A stretch of 64,000 bases of DNA from Treponema parvum (GTDB taxonomy: Bacteria > Spirochaetota > Spirochaetia > Treponematales > Treponemataceae): assembly GCF_017893965.1 (NCBI RefSeq), contig NZ_CP054142.1, positions 1,798,001-1,862,000 on the forward strand, written 5' to 3'. The position numbers and the translations under genes are program-made. This document shows positions 24,207-32,956 of the stretch, one piece after another (the first letter of the stretch is position 1; every line of letters begins with the position of its first letter). The notes under the pieces were generated by a model, which searched no databases, had not been told where the DNA came from, and worked only from the letters and a program-made list of their open reading frames with translations.

Positions 24207-26675
24207 CTACACTCCTCCGGCAGCGACAGCTTTTTGTGCATCTATTTCCTGACTCACGCCCAAATCAAGCAGCTGCGATACGTCGATAATCAAGGAAACA
24301 GAGCCGTCCCCCAAAATGGAGGCGCCGGCGATTCCCGGCGAATCCGTAAATTGATCGCGAAGCGGTTTAATAACCACATCTTCTTCACCTATCAAGGCGT
24401 CCACCATTATTCCAAGCTTTTTATTCTGAGCGCCTACGATAACTATATAGTGATATTCTCCTGAATCGTCTACGGGAATATTAAACAGCCGGTTAAGGCG
24501 AAGTATGCTGATAACCTCGTTGCGCACATTCAGAACTTCGTAATTGTCAATGGTGCTGATTTCATCCAAATGCACGCGGCGGCTTTCTATTACGGACGCA
24601 ACGGGTATGGAATACACTTCTTTTCCGACGCGCACCAAAAGTCCTTGTATGATGGCGAGCGTGAGCGGCAGACGAATGCTGAACGTAGTGCCCTTTCCCA
24701 ATTCCGAAGAAACGGTAACCGTTCCGTTAAGTTTGTCGATCATCGTTTTAACAACGTCAAGCCCTACTCCGCGGCCAGAAACGTTAGTTATCTTGTCGGC
24801 TGTGGAAAAACCCGGATGGAATATGAGCTGTGCGGCTTCCTGTTCGGTAAGAATCTTATCAGGATGAATAAGTCCGCGCTGAACGGCTTTTTCTTTTACT
24901 TTTTTAATGTTAATGCCCGCTCCGTCGTCGCTTATGTCTATATTGATCATATTGCCTTCGTTTGCGGCTTTTAAAGTAACGGTACCGGTTTCGCTCTTGC
25001 CGGCGGCGACACGGTCGGCAGGCGACTCAACTCCGTGGTCTACGGAATTGCGGACACAGTGCATTATAGGATCAAGCAGATCGTCAACGACAGTCTTGTC
25101 CAATTCAGTCTCTTCACCTTCAACTACAAGGTCGATCTTTTTATTGAGATCCCTCTGCAAATCGCGCACTACGCGCGGGAAGCGGTTAAATATCTGGCTT
25201 ATGGGAACCATGCGGATCTTCATAACGCCTTCCTGCAATTCTCCGGTAATACGCCCCAAATTTTGGGTGGAAGCACGGAATTTGAGCGCAAGACCTTTAA
25301 AAGAAGTTTCAAAGGCGTCGAAGAAGGAATAAATATCTCCGAATTCCTGAGTTATTGCCGTCTGAATGTCCTTTACGGAAGCGCCGTTTTGAACTTCCTG
25401 AAAATATTTGGAAATCTGTTCAAAAAGACGGTGGATACGCTCTTTATACGCGAGTTCCAGGCTCTGGAACTGTATCTGCTGTTCGGAAAGCTGATTAGAC
25501 TGCTGATTGAATGAAGCCTTAGTTATGACGGTTTCGCTTACCAGATTCAAAAGATAATCTATGCGCCTGGAATCCACGCGGAGAATCGAACTTGCGGCGG
25601 ACGAATGCGAAGGAGCTGCCGCGGCCGTTTTAGGCTTATCTTCGCCTTTTTCATCCGTAGAAGATTTTTGAGAAGCCGCGGGCGCCGCTTCCGTCTGAGA
25701 CGGCGCGGCCTGCGCTGACGAAGAAGCTGCCGCGCTCGAAGACTGGGCTTCGGCGGGTTTGGAGGGGGCTGCGCCGGAAGGCTGCTGTTGCGCCTGACCT
25801 GAAGACTGCGCCGCGCCGGAAGCGTCCGATTTAATCGAATTTTCCGTCAATTCCTTTGCGTCGGTGCTCAAAGTAACGTCGCTTAAAAAGGCGATGTCTT
25901 CCAATTTCTCTGCGGAAGATTCGGTAGCTAAAAAATAAACTACGGTAGGATAAAATTCATCCTCGTATAAAGCGTCAAAATCCGGAACTGTCTTTAAAAC
26001 GGTGCCGCAAGCCTTGAGTGCTGAAAATACTTGAATTCCGCCTACGGAATTCATCGGATTATTTTCGTCAAACTGAACGGTAACGGTCCATAGGCGCTGC
26101 TTTCCTGTACAGGCTCTTTTAAGCTCCGTGTACTCGGCTTCGGTAACAAAAACCGCCTGACCTTCCTGATTCGGCGCGGCGGCAGGAGAAGAACTTGCCG
26201 CAGGTGCGGGAGACGCTTGAACGGCGATAGACGGCTTGGAGGAAGACTGCGCTCCCGTTTTACCCTTGGTTTTATCTTTTGCGGGAATAAACGCATGAAG
26301 TTTGTCCAAAAGCGGCGCGACGTCGCCGTCGTATACGGTTCCGTTCGAACGCGCCTCAAGCATATTTTTAATTACGTCTATGGAATTCAGCAATATGTCT
26401 ACGACATTTTCGTCTACCTTTAACCGGTCGGAACGCAGCTCGTCAAGTACGTCCTCGACGCTATGAGTGAAGGTAGCCAATTCGTTCATCTCTACGGTGG
26501 CTGAACCACCTTTTAGCGTATGGGCGGCTCTGAATATTTCATCAATGGCTTCATGATTTGAAGGATCATTCTCTATAACAAGAATATTGCTTTCAAGATT
26601 TTCAACCTGTTGCTCGGCTTCCGAAAAAAAGTCCTTCAACAGTTCTTCATTATTAGCATCCAAATAATCACTCAT
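24207..26675 (-). CDS. cheA: Chemotaxis histidine kinase CheA
   Basis: An 822-residue kinase. P1 Hpt domain with His52 (AAHTLKGGSATVE). P2-like domain about 175-275. A long Ala/Ser/Gln/Pro linker about 285-360. P3 dimerisation region. P4 ATPase with the N box (CVRNSVDHGVE), DDGAGI and GRGVGLDVV. C-terminal CheW-like P5 that docks CheW and receptors. It phosphorylates CheY. It is the first gene of the operon. TTGACA and TAGAAT lie just upstream, with the -10 only 8 bases from the ATG. Confidence 0.96.
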   Translation of the reverse strand: MSDYLDANNEELLKDFFSEAEQQVENLESNILVIENDPSNHEAIDEIFRAAHTLKGGSATVEMNELATFTHSVEDVLDELRSDRLKVDENVVDILLNSIDVIKNMLEARSNGTVYDGDVAPLLDKLHAFIPAKDKTKGKTGAQSSSKPSIAVQASPAPAASSSPAAAPNQEGQAVFVTEAEYTELKRACTGKQRLWTVTVQFDENNPMNSVGGIQVFSALKACGTVLKTVPDFDALYEDEFYPTVVYFLATESSAEKLEDIAFLSDVTLSTDAKELTENSIKSDASGAAQSSGQAQQQPSGAAPSKPAEAQSSSAAASSSAQAAPSQTEAAPAASQKSSTDEKGEDKPKTAAAAPSHSSAASSILRVDSRRIDYLLNLVSETVITKASFNQQSNQLSEQQIQFQSLELAYKERIHRLFEQISKYFQEVQNGASVKDIQTAITQEFGDIYSFFDAFETSFKGLALKFRASTQNLGRITGELQEGVMKIRMVPISQIFNRFPRVVRDLQRDLNKKIDLVVEGEETELDKTVVDDLLDPIMHCVRNSVDHGVESPADRVAAGKSETGTVTLKAANEGNMINIDISDDGAGINIKKVKEKAVQRGLIHPDKILTEQEAAQLIFHPGFSTADKITNVSGRGVGLDVVKTMIDKLNGTVTVSSELGKGTTFSIRLPLTLAIIQGLLVRVGKEVYSIPVASVIESRRVHLDEISTIDNYEVLNVRNEVISILRLNRLFNIPVDDSGEYHYIVIVGAQNKKLGIMVDALIGEEDVVIKPLRDQFTDSPGIAGASILGDGSVSLIIDVSQLLDLGVSQEIDAQKAVAAGGV

Positions 26676-26683
26676 ACTTTTCT

Positions 26684-26710
26684 ATTCTATCGGAAAGCAA
26701 AAGGATGTCA
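26684..26710 (-). promoter_or_regulatory. che operon promoter
   Basis: On the minus strand a perfect TTGACA (26705-26710) and TAGAAT (26684-26689) are spaced 15 bases apart, rather short. The predicted start near 26677 leaves a 2-nt leader before the cheA ATG at 26675. No Shine-Dalgarno is seen. Confidence 0.55.
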
Positions 26711-26790
26711 AGAACAAACGGCAAAATGGACGAATATTTATATAAAAATCATTGAACACGAAGATGGACGGAGCGGAAAATTTCAAGGAA

Positions 26791-26819
26791 TTGATTAAAT
26801 CAGTCTGTGCAAATAAGAT
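26791..26819 (+). promoter_or_regulatory. Promoter of the outer-membrane-like protein gene
   Basis: TTGATT (26791-26796) and TAAGAT (26814-26819) are separated by 17 bases. An ACGGGGA ribosome-binding site follows before the ATG at 26855. Confidence 0.45.
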
Positions 26820-26854
26820 ATTCATGCCGATAAGATAAACGGGGATTTATAAGT

Positions 26855-28111
26855 ATGAAATTTCGTAATTTTTACCGTATTTTACAAAGCGCTGTGCGAC
26901 TGTGTTTTGTATTAAGCCTGTTTTTATACGCGGAGCGCATAACGGCGATGACTTCGTTCAGCGGCCAAGCCGGTGCCAAAACGGATATTAAGTCGGACGC
27001 AAACTCGGATTATTTTGATCCGACTATGAATTTGCAGTCTTTTTTTTCAGGGCAATTTGATTTTCCCGGGAACGTCACAGTCCGCTCGGAATTTTCAATT
27101 GAAACGGCCGACATGATCTCAAACGGTATTTTCAAAGATACTGACGCAAAATTCAAAATCGACGAACTTTCCGTTACAAAACAATTTTTATTCGGGAATT
27201 TTTCTAATTTTTTCAGTTTATTTGCGGGAACATACGAGCCCATAGGTTCGGACATATTTTTAAGACGGCACTTCGGCATAGAACCGATCGATTCCATGCT
27301 CACGCAAAGCTGGCTCGGGCTGAAAAGGTCTTCCGTGCTTCCGTTTTACGGAATAGGGGGATCCTATATACTTCAAACCGATATAGTTCCGTTTGCGGCT
27401 GGAACCTTTATATACGTAAATCATCAAAACACCGATAAATACGAATTCAATGGAGATCTCAGGTTCGCCTGCGCATTTAATAATTTTTGTATGGATGCGG
27501 CGGGAGGAATAGGAGCGCCTCTTAAATCGGAAAATTCAAACGGCGACACGACGTTCCTCGTCATAGACGAACTATATTTGCATGCGGGCATGGAAATGTT
27601 CATAGGCAATAACTACCGCGGCGGTATTTTTGCGGAAGCGGGATTTAAAGACGTAAAACTTACGCGCAACGGCAGCATGGACGTAGATTTTTCTGAGGAC
27701 GACCTTTACCTTTTGATCGAACCGCGAATAGTTTTCCGCTATGCGAAGCTGTATTTAAGCCTGTTCCGTTTTCCAAAAGAAACGGTAGACTCTCTTTTCT
27801 TTATAGACGACTCGCTGGGCGTCGACGTCGCGCTTTTTACGGACAGCATACGGTCAAAAAGGAATACCGTACAGTTGGGCTCGCATCTCAGCGTTTCATG
27901 GGCTGAAAAGAATTTAAGCTATGTAAAAGACATCGCGGATGACGTAAAAAAAGCCGCGAAAGAAGAAAAAAACGTCAAAGTTTCTCCTTTCGTAACCGTA
28001 TCGGCGCCGTCCTGTATTTTTCAAACCATGATACAGATCGTCGTCACGAATATAAAAAACAGACGGGAAAAAGCGGTTACGGCAAACGTAAGCTGCAAAA
28101 AATTCTTTTAA
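26855..28111 (+). CDS. Putative outer-membrane or periplasmic beta-rich protein
   Basis: A 418-residue protein. The N-terminal signal peptide (SAVRLCFVLSLFLYAERITA) is followed by alternating amphipathic strands rich in Phe, Tyr, Gly and Asn. Examples are GLKRSSVLPFYGIGGSYIL and YRGGIFAEAGFKDVKL, as in spirochaetal beta-barrel or surface proteins. The C-terminus is more basic and helical. I recognise no named family. The stop overlaps that of the convergent acyltransferase gene by 4 bp. Confidence 0.6.
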   Translation: MKFRNFYRILQSAVRLCFVLSLFLYAERITAMTSFSGQAGAKTDIKSDANSDYFDPTMNLQSFFSGQFDFPGNVTVRSEFSIETADMISNGIFKDTDAKFKIDELSVTKQFLFGNFSNFFSLFAGTYEPIGSDIFLRRHFGIEPIDSMLTQSWLGLKRSSVLPFYGIGGSYILQTDIVPFAAGTFIYVNHQNTDKYEFNGDLRFACAFNNFCMDAAGGIGAPLKSENSNGDTTFLVIDELYLHAGMEMFIGNNYRGGIFAEAGFKDVKLTRNGSMDVDFSEDDLYLLIEPRIVFRYAKLYLSLFRFPKETVDSLFFIDDSLGVDVALFTDSIRSKRNTVQLGSHLSVSWAEKNLSYVKDIADDVKKAAKEEKNVKVSPFVTVSAPSCIFQTMIQIVVTNIKNRREKAVTANVSCKKFF

Positions 28112-29229
28112 CTAGTTTGCCGGTTAAGTTCCGCAGTCTCTTTGTTTCCTCGAGCAATTCGCCCTCCGGTTAAAAATGCAAATATAGGCGGACAAATTGT
28201 TTTCAATACCATCCCGTACAAAGTCCCTAGTATAATTGTCAGAATACCTGCGGCTAAAAACTGGACTAAAGTTAATATTCCATGAAGCGGAATAATTTTT
28301 TGGCTGATTTTATTTATTGCTGTTCCTAAAAACGGAGCATGCACCGCATACAGAAAAAAAGAAAAACCGGATAAATAATCCAATTTAGAATAAAGCTTTT
28401 GATTCCTAATAAAATAACCTGAAATTTTTAGAAAAAACAGACATGAAATAAGCGTACCGATAAAACCGAAACGATATTTTCCTGCAAAACATACGTCAAA
28501 AACAACTGCAAGAATAAACAACACAATATATTCATAAAGCTTTACTTTATCCGCTATTTTAAAGATATCTATTTCATATTTTACAGTGTAATATCCTGCA
28601 AGGTAAAAAAACAAAGCTCTTGAAGAAACGGTAAATCCCAACGGGATTTCTCTCAACGCTGCAATAAAGACAAATACGGGTAGTATAGCGGACAATTTTT
28701 CACATAATAATTTTAAAAGAGGAGACAGAATTATGAATATCATCAAATCCCTCAAAAACCAGAACTGATATACAAAAGGAAGTCTCAGATTATCGTCCGA
28801 GTCATAATATGTAAAAGCTCCAAACCAATCTTTGTAGTTCCAATTTTTTATCACATTTATCGGATTGTTAAAAAAATCTGCCGTCTGTGGAATCGATTGT
28901 CCGACAAAAAACATCAATATTGCTATAAAAGTCCACAAAACATAAGGAAGAAACAATGATTTGCTTCTTTTTTTCAGCAAGGCAGGATACGTATCCGCTT
29001 TTGAAAACTGTAAAATCGATGCGAAAAAGAAAAAAAGAGGAACGGCGGCTTCTCCTAGCGTTCCGCAAACAATATTCTTAAAAACCTCGATCCAATACGG
29101 CTGTGCAAAATCATAATGATAATAATTTATTGCATTATCAGGGGTCAAATTAGCATGAATAAATACCACAAAACATATCAATAAATATCGCAGACTTGTT
29201 ATCCGTTTTGAATTTATTTCATCCAACAT
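28108..29229 (-). CDS. Acyltransferase-3 family membrane protein
   Basis: A 373-residue polytopic protein with about ten hydrophobic helices. It begins SLRYLLICFVVFIHANL, where the His in the first helix is the family hallmark. It ends in a cytoplasmic basic tail. Members O-acetylate or O-acylate cell-surface glycans. Composition is more AT-rich than the neighbours, hinting at transfer. GAGGGAA precedes the ATG. It sits 24 bp downstream of dapL, but a functional link is not evident. Confidence 0.82.
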   Translation of the reverse strand: MLDEINSKRITSLRYLLICFVVFIHANLTPDNAINYYHYDFAQPYWIEVFKNIVCGTLGEAAVPLFFFFASILQFSKADTYPALLKKRSKSLFLPYVLWTFIAILMFFVGQSIPQTADFFNNPINVIKNWNYKDWFGAFTYYDSDDNLRLPFVYQFWFLRDLMIFIILSPLLKLLCEKLSAILPVFVFIAALREIPLGFTVSSRALFFYLAGYYTVKYEIDIFKIADKVKLYEYIVLFILAVVFDVCFAGKYRFGFIGTLISCLFFLKISGYFIRNQKLYSKLDYLSGFSFFLYAVHAPFLGTAINKISQKIIPLHGILTLVQFLAAGILTIILGTLYGMVLKTICPPIFAFLTGGRIARGNKETAELNRQTS

Positions 29230-29253
29230 ATTTCCCTCAGTTTTTTCCGCTAC

Positions 29254-30483
29254 TTAAAAATGCAGACGCGAAAAACGTTTACACGCTTCGTTTACGTCTT
29301 TGTGATGCCCGAATGCGCTGAAGCGGACAAAGCCTTCGCCCGCAGGGCCGAAGCCCGATCCCGGCGTTACGACGACGTTACATTCGGCAAGAATTTTATC
29401 GAAGATTTCCCAACTCTTATATCCAGGGAAAAACACCCACAAATACGGAGAATTACCCGTGCTGTAAACCTTTACGCCGGATTTTTTGAAATTTTCGGCG
29501 GATAACGCGGCCGTCATTGTCTTGACATTTTCAAGATAATAATCGATAAGGCTTTTCATTTCCGAAAGTCCCGTCTCGTCGAGGGCGGCGAGAGCTCCGG
29601 CCTGCGCAATGTTGGAAGCGCCGTTAAAAAGAGTCGTCATCACGCGGTTCCAATCGGAATGAACAAGACTCCCGTCGGCAAATTTCAGTTTTTTAGGTAC
29701 GACCGACCATCCGAGCCTTACGCCGGTAAAACCCGCCGGTTTTGAAAAAGAATTTATCTCTATCGCGCAATTTTCGGCGCCGGAAATTTCATATATCGTT
29801 TTAGGCAGAGACGGATCGCGTATAAAAGCCGAATAAGCCGCATCGTATATTATGACACACCCTCTCTTAAGCGCATAATCCACCAGATGCTCTAATTCTT
29901 TTTTAGAAGACGCAGCTCCGGTAGGATTGTTCGGAGAGCAAAAATAGATGACGGAATCGGGAGGAACGACAGACAGGTCGGGGAAAAAATTATTTTCAGG
30001 AACACAGGGCATGTAAACGATACCCTCGTAGCCCGTTCCGTCCTGTTTCATTTTTCCCGCCGCGCCTATAACGACTGAGCCGTCCACATAAACCGGATAC
30101 GCCGGATCTTGTACGGCAATTTTTACGTCTTTACCGAACAGAACTTGAACGCGCGCTATGTCGCATTTTGCGCCGTCGGAAACGAATACCTCGTCCGGAG
30201 AAATCATATTCGGGTAAAAAACTTGAGCCAACTTTTCTCGGAGAGCGGCCATACCCTGTTCGTCTCCGTAACCGGAATAGCCTTCAGGCGTTGAAAGAGC
30301 GAGCGCATAGTCCGACATGGCCTTTGCAATGTGCGGCGTAAGAGGTTCCGTCGTGTTCCCTATTCCAAGACTTATTATAGAAGCGTCCGGATGACGAGCA
30401 GCAAATTCGCGGCGGCGTCTGGCAACTTCGGGGAAAAGATATCCTGCAGTTAAATTGGCAAATCCTTTGTTTCTGTTTATCAT
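29254..30483 (-). CDS. dapL: LL-diaminopimelate aminotransferase
   Basis: A 409-residue PLP-dependent class I/II aminotransferase of the DapL type. It begins MINRNKGFANLTAGYLFPEVARR and has SLGIGNTTEPLTPHI, the YGDEQG loop, NNPTGAASS and the PLP-lysine motif NSFSKPAGFTGVRLG. It converts tetrahydrodipicolinate to LL-diaminopimelate in one step towards peptidoglycan and lysine. Its promoter geometry suggests a leaderless transcript. murI follows upstream on the same strand after 48 bp. Confidence 0.95.
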   Translation of the reverse strand: MINRNKGFANLTAGYLFPEVARRRREFAARHPDASIISLGIGNTTEPLTPHIAKAMSDYALALSTPEGYSGYGDEQGMAALREKLAQVFYPNMISPDEVFVSDGAKCDIARVQVLFGKDVKIAVQDPAYPVYVDGSVVIGAAGKMKQDGTGYEGIVYMPCVPENNFFPDLSVVPPDSVIYFCSPNNPTGAASSKKELEHLVDYALKRGCVIIYDAAYSAFIRDPSLPKTIYEISGAENCAIEINSFSKPAGFTGVRLGWSVVPKKLKFADGSLVHSDWNRVMTTLFNGASNIAQAGALAALDETGLSEMKSLIDYYLENVKTMTAALSAENFKKSGVKVYSTGNSPYLWVFFPGYKSWEIFDKILAECNVVVTPGSGFGPAGEGFVRFSAFGHHKDVNEACKRFSRLHF

Positions 30484-30489
30484 AATGCG

Positions 30490-30519
30490 ATCTTACAGGA
30501 AACGACGTTGTTTAGCCAA
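30490..30519 (-). promoter_or_regulatory. dapL promoter (leaderless geometry)
   Basis: On the minus strand TTGGCT (30514-30519) and TAAGAT (30490-30495) are spaced 18 bases apart. The -10 ends 6 bases before the ATG at 30483, which puts the predicted start on the A of ATG. Confidence 0.5.
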
Positions 30520-30531
30520 TAGGTTAAGCGC

Positions 30532-31368
30532 TCAGGCGATTCCGCCCCAGGGAATATTCAAATGCAAACATAAATTTTCGTATTTTTCCGATTCGTCGTT
30601 TCCGGAAAATCCCGTAACGAAAAGCGATTGATCGGCGGTATGTTCCTGCAATAGATCTGAAACTGCGCCGAAAATATCGGCGTCTTCTTTGGGCGGAATT
30701 TGAGCTGTCGTTTTAAGCGCCTGGCGCACTACCCCTTCGCGGGAATCCACAACGGTAATGCCGGCCCCGGCGCATTCCTCTATCTCTTTTTTAAGATGAA
30801 CGAAATGAGTACAGCCCAAAACGATTGTATCGCAGCCGGAAGAAATAAAAAAATCCGTGGCGGGGCGCACAGCCTTAAGCCTTTCCTCTTTGTCGGACGT
30901 AAAGAATTTGTTTTCTACAAAATATACGAGATCCGTGTCGGCTCTAGGCACGAGTCTGCAGTCGGAAGCAAAATTTTCACAGAGTTTTTTTGTATACCGG
31001 TTGGAAACGGTTCCTTCCGTTGCAAGAAGCCCTATCACGCGGTTTTTTGAAACCTCTGCGGCAAGTTTTATCGCAGGAACGGTTCCGATTATAGGCACGT
31101 GCGGGAAACGGGAACGCAGAATATCAAGAGACGTCACCGAAATAGTATTACAGGCGATGATGATCGCATCGGGGTTCCATTTATTTAAGATCAAGGATAC
31201 GCACTTTGAAGACGATCGGACTATGTCGTCGGCGCTCTTAACTCCGTACGGAAAGTGCTTTGTATCGGCAAGGTAAACGCAAAAAGCTTCAGGGCATTTT
31301 TCCTTGAGAAACTGCATATAAGGGATACCGCCGGTGCCCGAATCAAAAAAAGCGAACTTCAAGGACAT
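30532..31368 (-). CDS. murI: Glutamate racemase
   Basis: A 278-residue MurI that makes D-glutamate for peptidoglycan. The two catalytic cysteines are C73 (IIACNTISVT) and C186 (VLGCTHFV). The N-terminal FFDSGTGG with Asp9 and the DTKHFPYG motif are intact. It overlaps the end of the upstream zinc-ribbon gene by 10 bp and is presumably co-transcribed with it. Confidence 0.95.
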   Translation of the reverse strand: MSLKFAFFDSGTGGIPYMQFLKEKCPEAFCVYLADTKHFPYGVKSADDIVRSSSKCVSLILNKWNPDAIIIACNTISVTSLDILRSRFPHVPIIGTVPAIKLAAEVSKNRVIGLLATEGTVSNRYTKKLCENFASDCRLVPRADTDLVYFVENKFFTSDKEERLKAVRPATDFFISSGCDTIVLGCTHFVHLKKEIEECAGAGITVVDSREGVVRQALKTTAQIPPKEDADIFGAVSDLLQEHTADQSLFVTGFSGNDESEKYENLCLHLNIPWGGIA

Positions 31369-31679
31369 ACAAGACTTCCGAAAAGACTGTTAAAAGCGTC
31401 GCGGGCGCTTTGTCCCGCATCGGCGCCGTTTTTACCCGCAGCTCCGTTTTTTTCCGAAATCCCTGAAAAAACGAGCTTTATCGTAAAATTATCGCAAAAA
31501 TTGGATTTTTCTTTATCGCGCACAAGCTCGCTGACGGTTTCGCGGCAATCGTAATAAGATCCGGGCGAATAAAAGCGGCAGTTTTTGCACGAATGCAGAT
31601 CCGCGCCGCAGACCGGACACTCGGAAGTACGGGAAATAAAAGTTCCTTGAGCAATAGAATTTCCGCATTTCCAACACAT
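31359..31679 (-). CDS. Small zinc-ribbon protein of unknown function
   Basis: A 106-residue protein starting MCWKCGNS. It contains CWKC, CPVC, CKNC and further Cys residues typical of paired zinc ribbons, then a low-complexity Ala/Gly tail. A longer reading from 31751 is possible but would overlap the start of the divergent pentapeptide gene. The ATG at 31679 leaves room for a TAAAAT hexamer (31687-31692) 7 bases upstream. It is translationally coupled to murI. Function unknown. Confidence 0.65.
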   Translation of the reverse strand: MCWKCGNSIAQGTFISRTSECPVCGADLHSCKNCRFYSPGSYYDCRETVSELVRDKEKSNFCDNFTIKLVFSGISEKNGAAGKNGADAGQSARDAFNSLFGSLVCP

Positions 31680-31732
31680 GGATGATATTTTATACGTTTG
31701 ACTAAAGCGGCGCAATACCGTAGGATTATCGT

Positions 31733-32383
31733 ATGTTTCAGCAAACTCCATGTCATGTTTCTTCCTGTCTTAAAGCGGAATTGTCTTCTTTTGACGACAG
31801 CGGAAATATAATAGGAACGGGCGGCTATTGCCTAGATCACATTCCCGATCCGGAAAAGGCGAAACAGGATATTTTGGCTTATATAAGCGCACATGAAAAA
31901 ATCATAGGTCTTAACGCTTCGGGAATCACTTTTTGCGATCTTGATTTCAGCGGCAAAAAATTCTACGGCTGCAACTTTCAGCACTGTACTTTTTCCAACA
32001 TAAAAGCCGAAGAGATGAGAAGCCGCATGAGCGTTTTTGATTTTTCTATCTTTACGGACTGCAATCTGCTTAAATCAAACATACAGTTCTGCTCGTTCGG
32101 CGGATGTACGTTTTCACACACTCTCCTTACAGGAAGCGACCTTGTTCAAGACAATTTCTGCGGTCTTAAAGCGTTTCAGTCTTCCTTTGACGACACGGAT
32201 CTGTACAATTCCCGTTTTATAAAGGCGGATCTGATCGATACTTCCTTTAGGAACTGCAACATAAAAAAGACGGTTTTTTGGGAAATAAAGCAGGAAAACG
32301 CTTCTTTTAAACTGTCAAACACCCGCGAAGCCGAATTTGACAGAAGCGGAAGCGAATTATTTTCTACGGCGGGACTTTCGTGA
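31733..32383 (+). CDS. Pentapeptide-repeat protein
   Basis: A 216-residue protein with a run of pentapeptide-like repeats from about residue 60. Phe or Leu occupies every fifth position (ITFCDLDFSGKKFYGCNFQ, ADLIDTSFRNCNIKKTVF), which predicts a right-handed beta-helix. Repeat proteins of this type include gyrase-protecting proteins, but no partner is evident. It is followed after 6 bp by a metallo-beta-lactamase-fold gene, so the two probably form an operon. Confidence 0.78.
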   Translation: MFQQTPCHVSSCLKAELSSFDDSGNIIGTGGYCLDHIPDPEKAKQDILAYISAHEKIIGLNASGITFCDLDFSGKKFYGCNFQHCTFSNIKAEEMRSRMSVFDFSIFTDCNLLKSNIQFCSFGGCTFSHTLLTGSDLVQDNFCGLKAFQSSFDDTDLYNSRFIKADLIDTSFRNCNIKKTVFWEIKQENASFKLSNTREAEFDRSGSELFSTAGLS

Positions 32384-32389
32384 GGTAAA

Positions 32390-32953
32390 ATGAAAATTTA
32401 TTTTTATCTTAATATCACGGGGTTTTCAAACTGTTATCTTGTCGTAAACGAACACACAAAAGAGGCTTTGATCGTCGACCCCGGCAAGATCACAGGTCAT
32501 ATGATCGACCGACTGGAAGGCGACGGTTATGCTTTACGCGCAGTGCTTATAACGCACAATCATTCAAGTCATGTAAAAGGTCTTCAAACTCTTTTAAAAA
32601 TTTACGATCCTAAAATTTACGCGGCGGATCTGGACGTAGCCCAAGAAAGGACGACGGTCTTAAAGGCGGACGGTCATATTCTCGCTGCGGGACTTAAAAT
32701 TCAGTATATGTCGCTGCCGGGACACACAGCCGATTCCATGATCTATAAGATAGGACAGGTAATATTTACGGGCGACACTGTTTCCGCCGGAAAAATAAGC
32801 TCGACAGGCAGCTTGTACAGAAAAAAAATGCTCATAGAAAACATAAAGACCAAGATATTTTCACAACCGGACGACACGATACTTTTGCCCGGGCACGGCC
32901 CTATAACGACGGTAGGGACTGAAAAACATTTTAACAGCGATATAGTGTTGTGA
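32390..32953 (+). CDS. Metallo-beta-lactamase-fold hydrolase with altered metal motif
   Basis: A 187-residue glyoxalase-II-like MBL protein. Expected ligands are H56, H58 and H61 in THNHSSHV, H112 in LPGHT, D129 in FTGDT and H169 in PGHGP. The Asp of the canonical HxHxDH motif is replaced by Ser60. That residue normally helps bind the second metal, so a mononuclear or altered enzyme is likely. GAGG precedes the ATG. It is encoded with the pentapeptide protein. Confidence 0.85.
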   Translation: MKIYFYLNITGFSNCYLVVNEHTKEALIVDPGKITGHMIDRLEGDGYALRAVLITHNHSSHVKGLQTLLKIYDPKIYAADLDVAQERTTVLKADGHILAAGLKIQYMSLPGHTADSMIYKIGQVIFTGDTVSAGKISSTGSLYRKKMLIENIKTKIFSQPDDTILLPGHGPITTVGTEKHFNSDIVL

Positions 32954-32956
32954 TTT

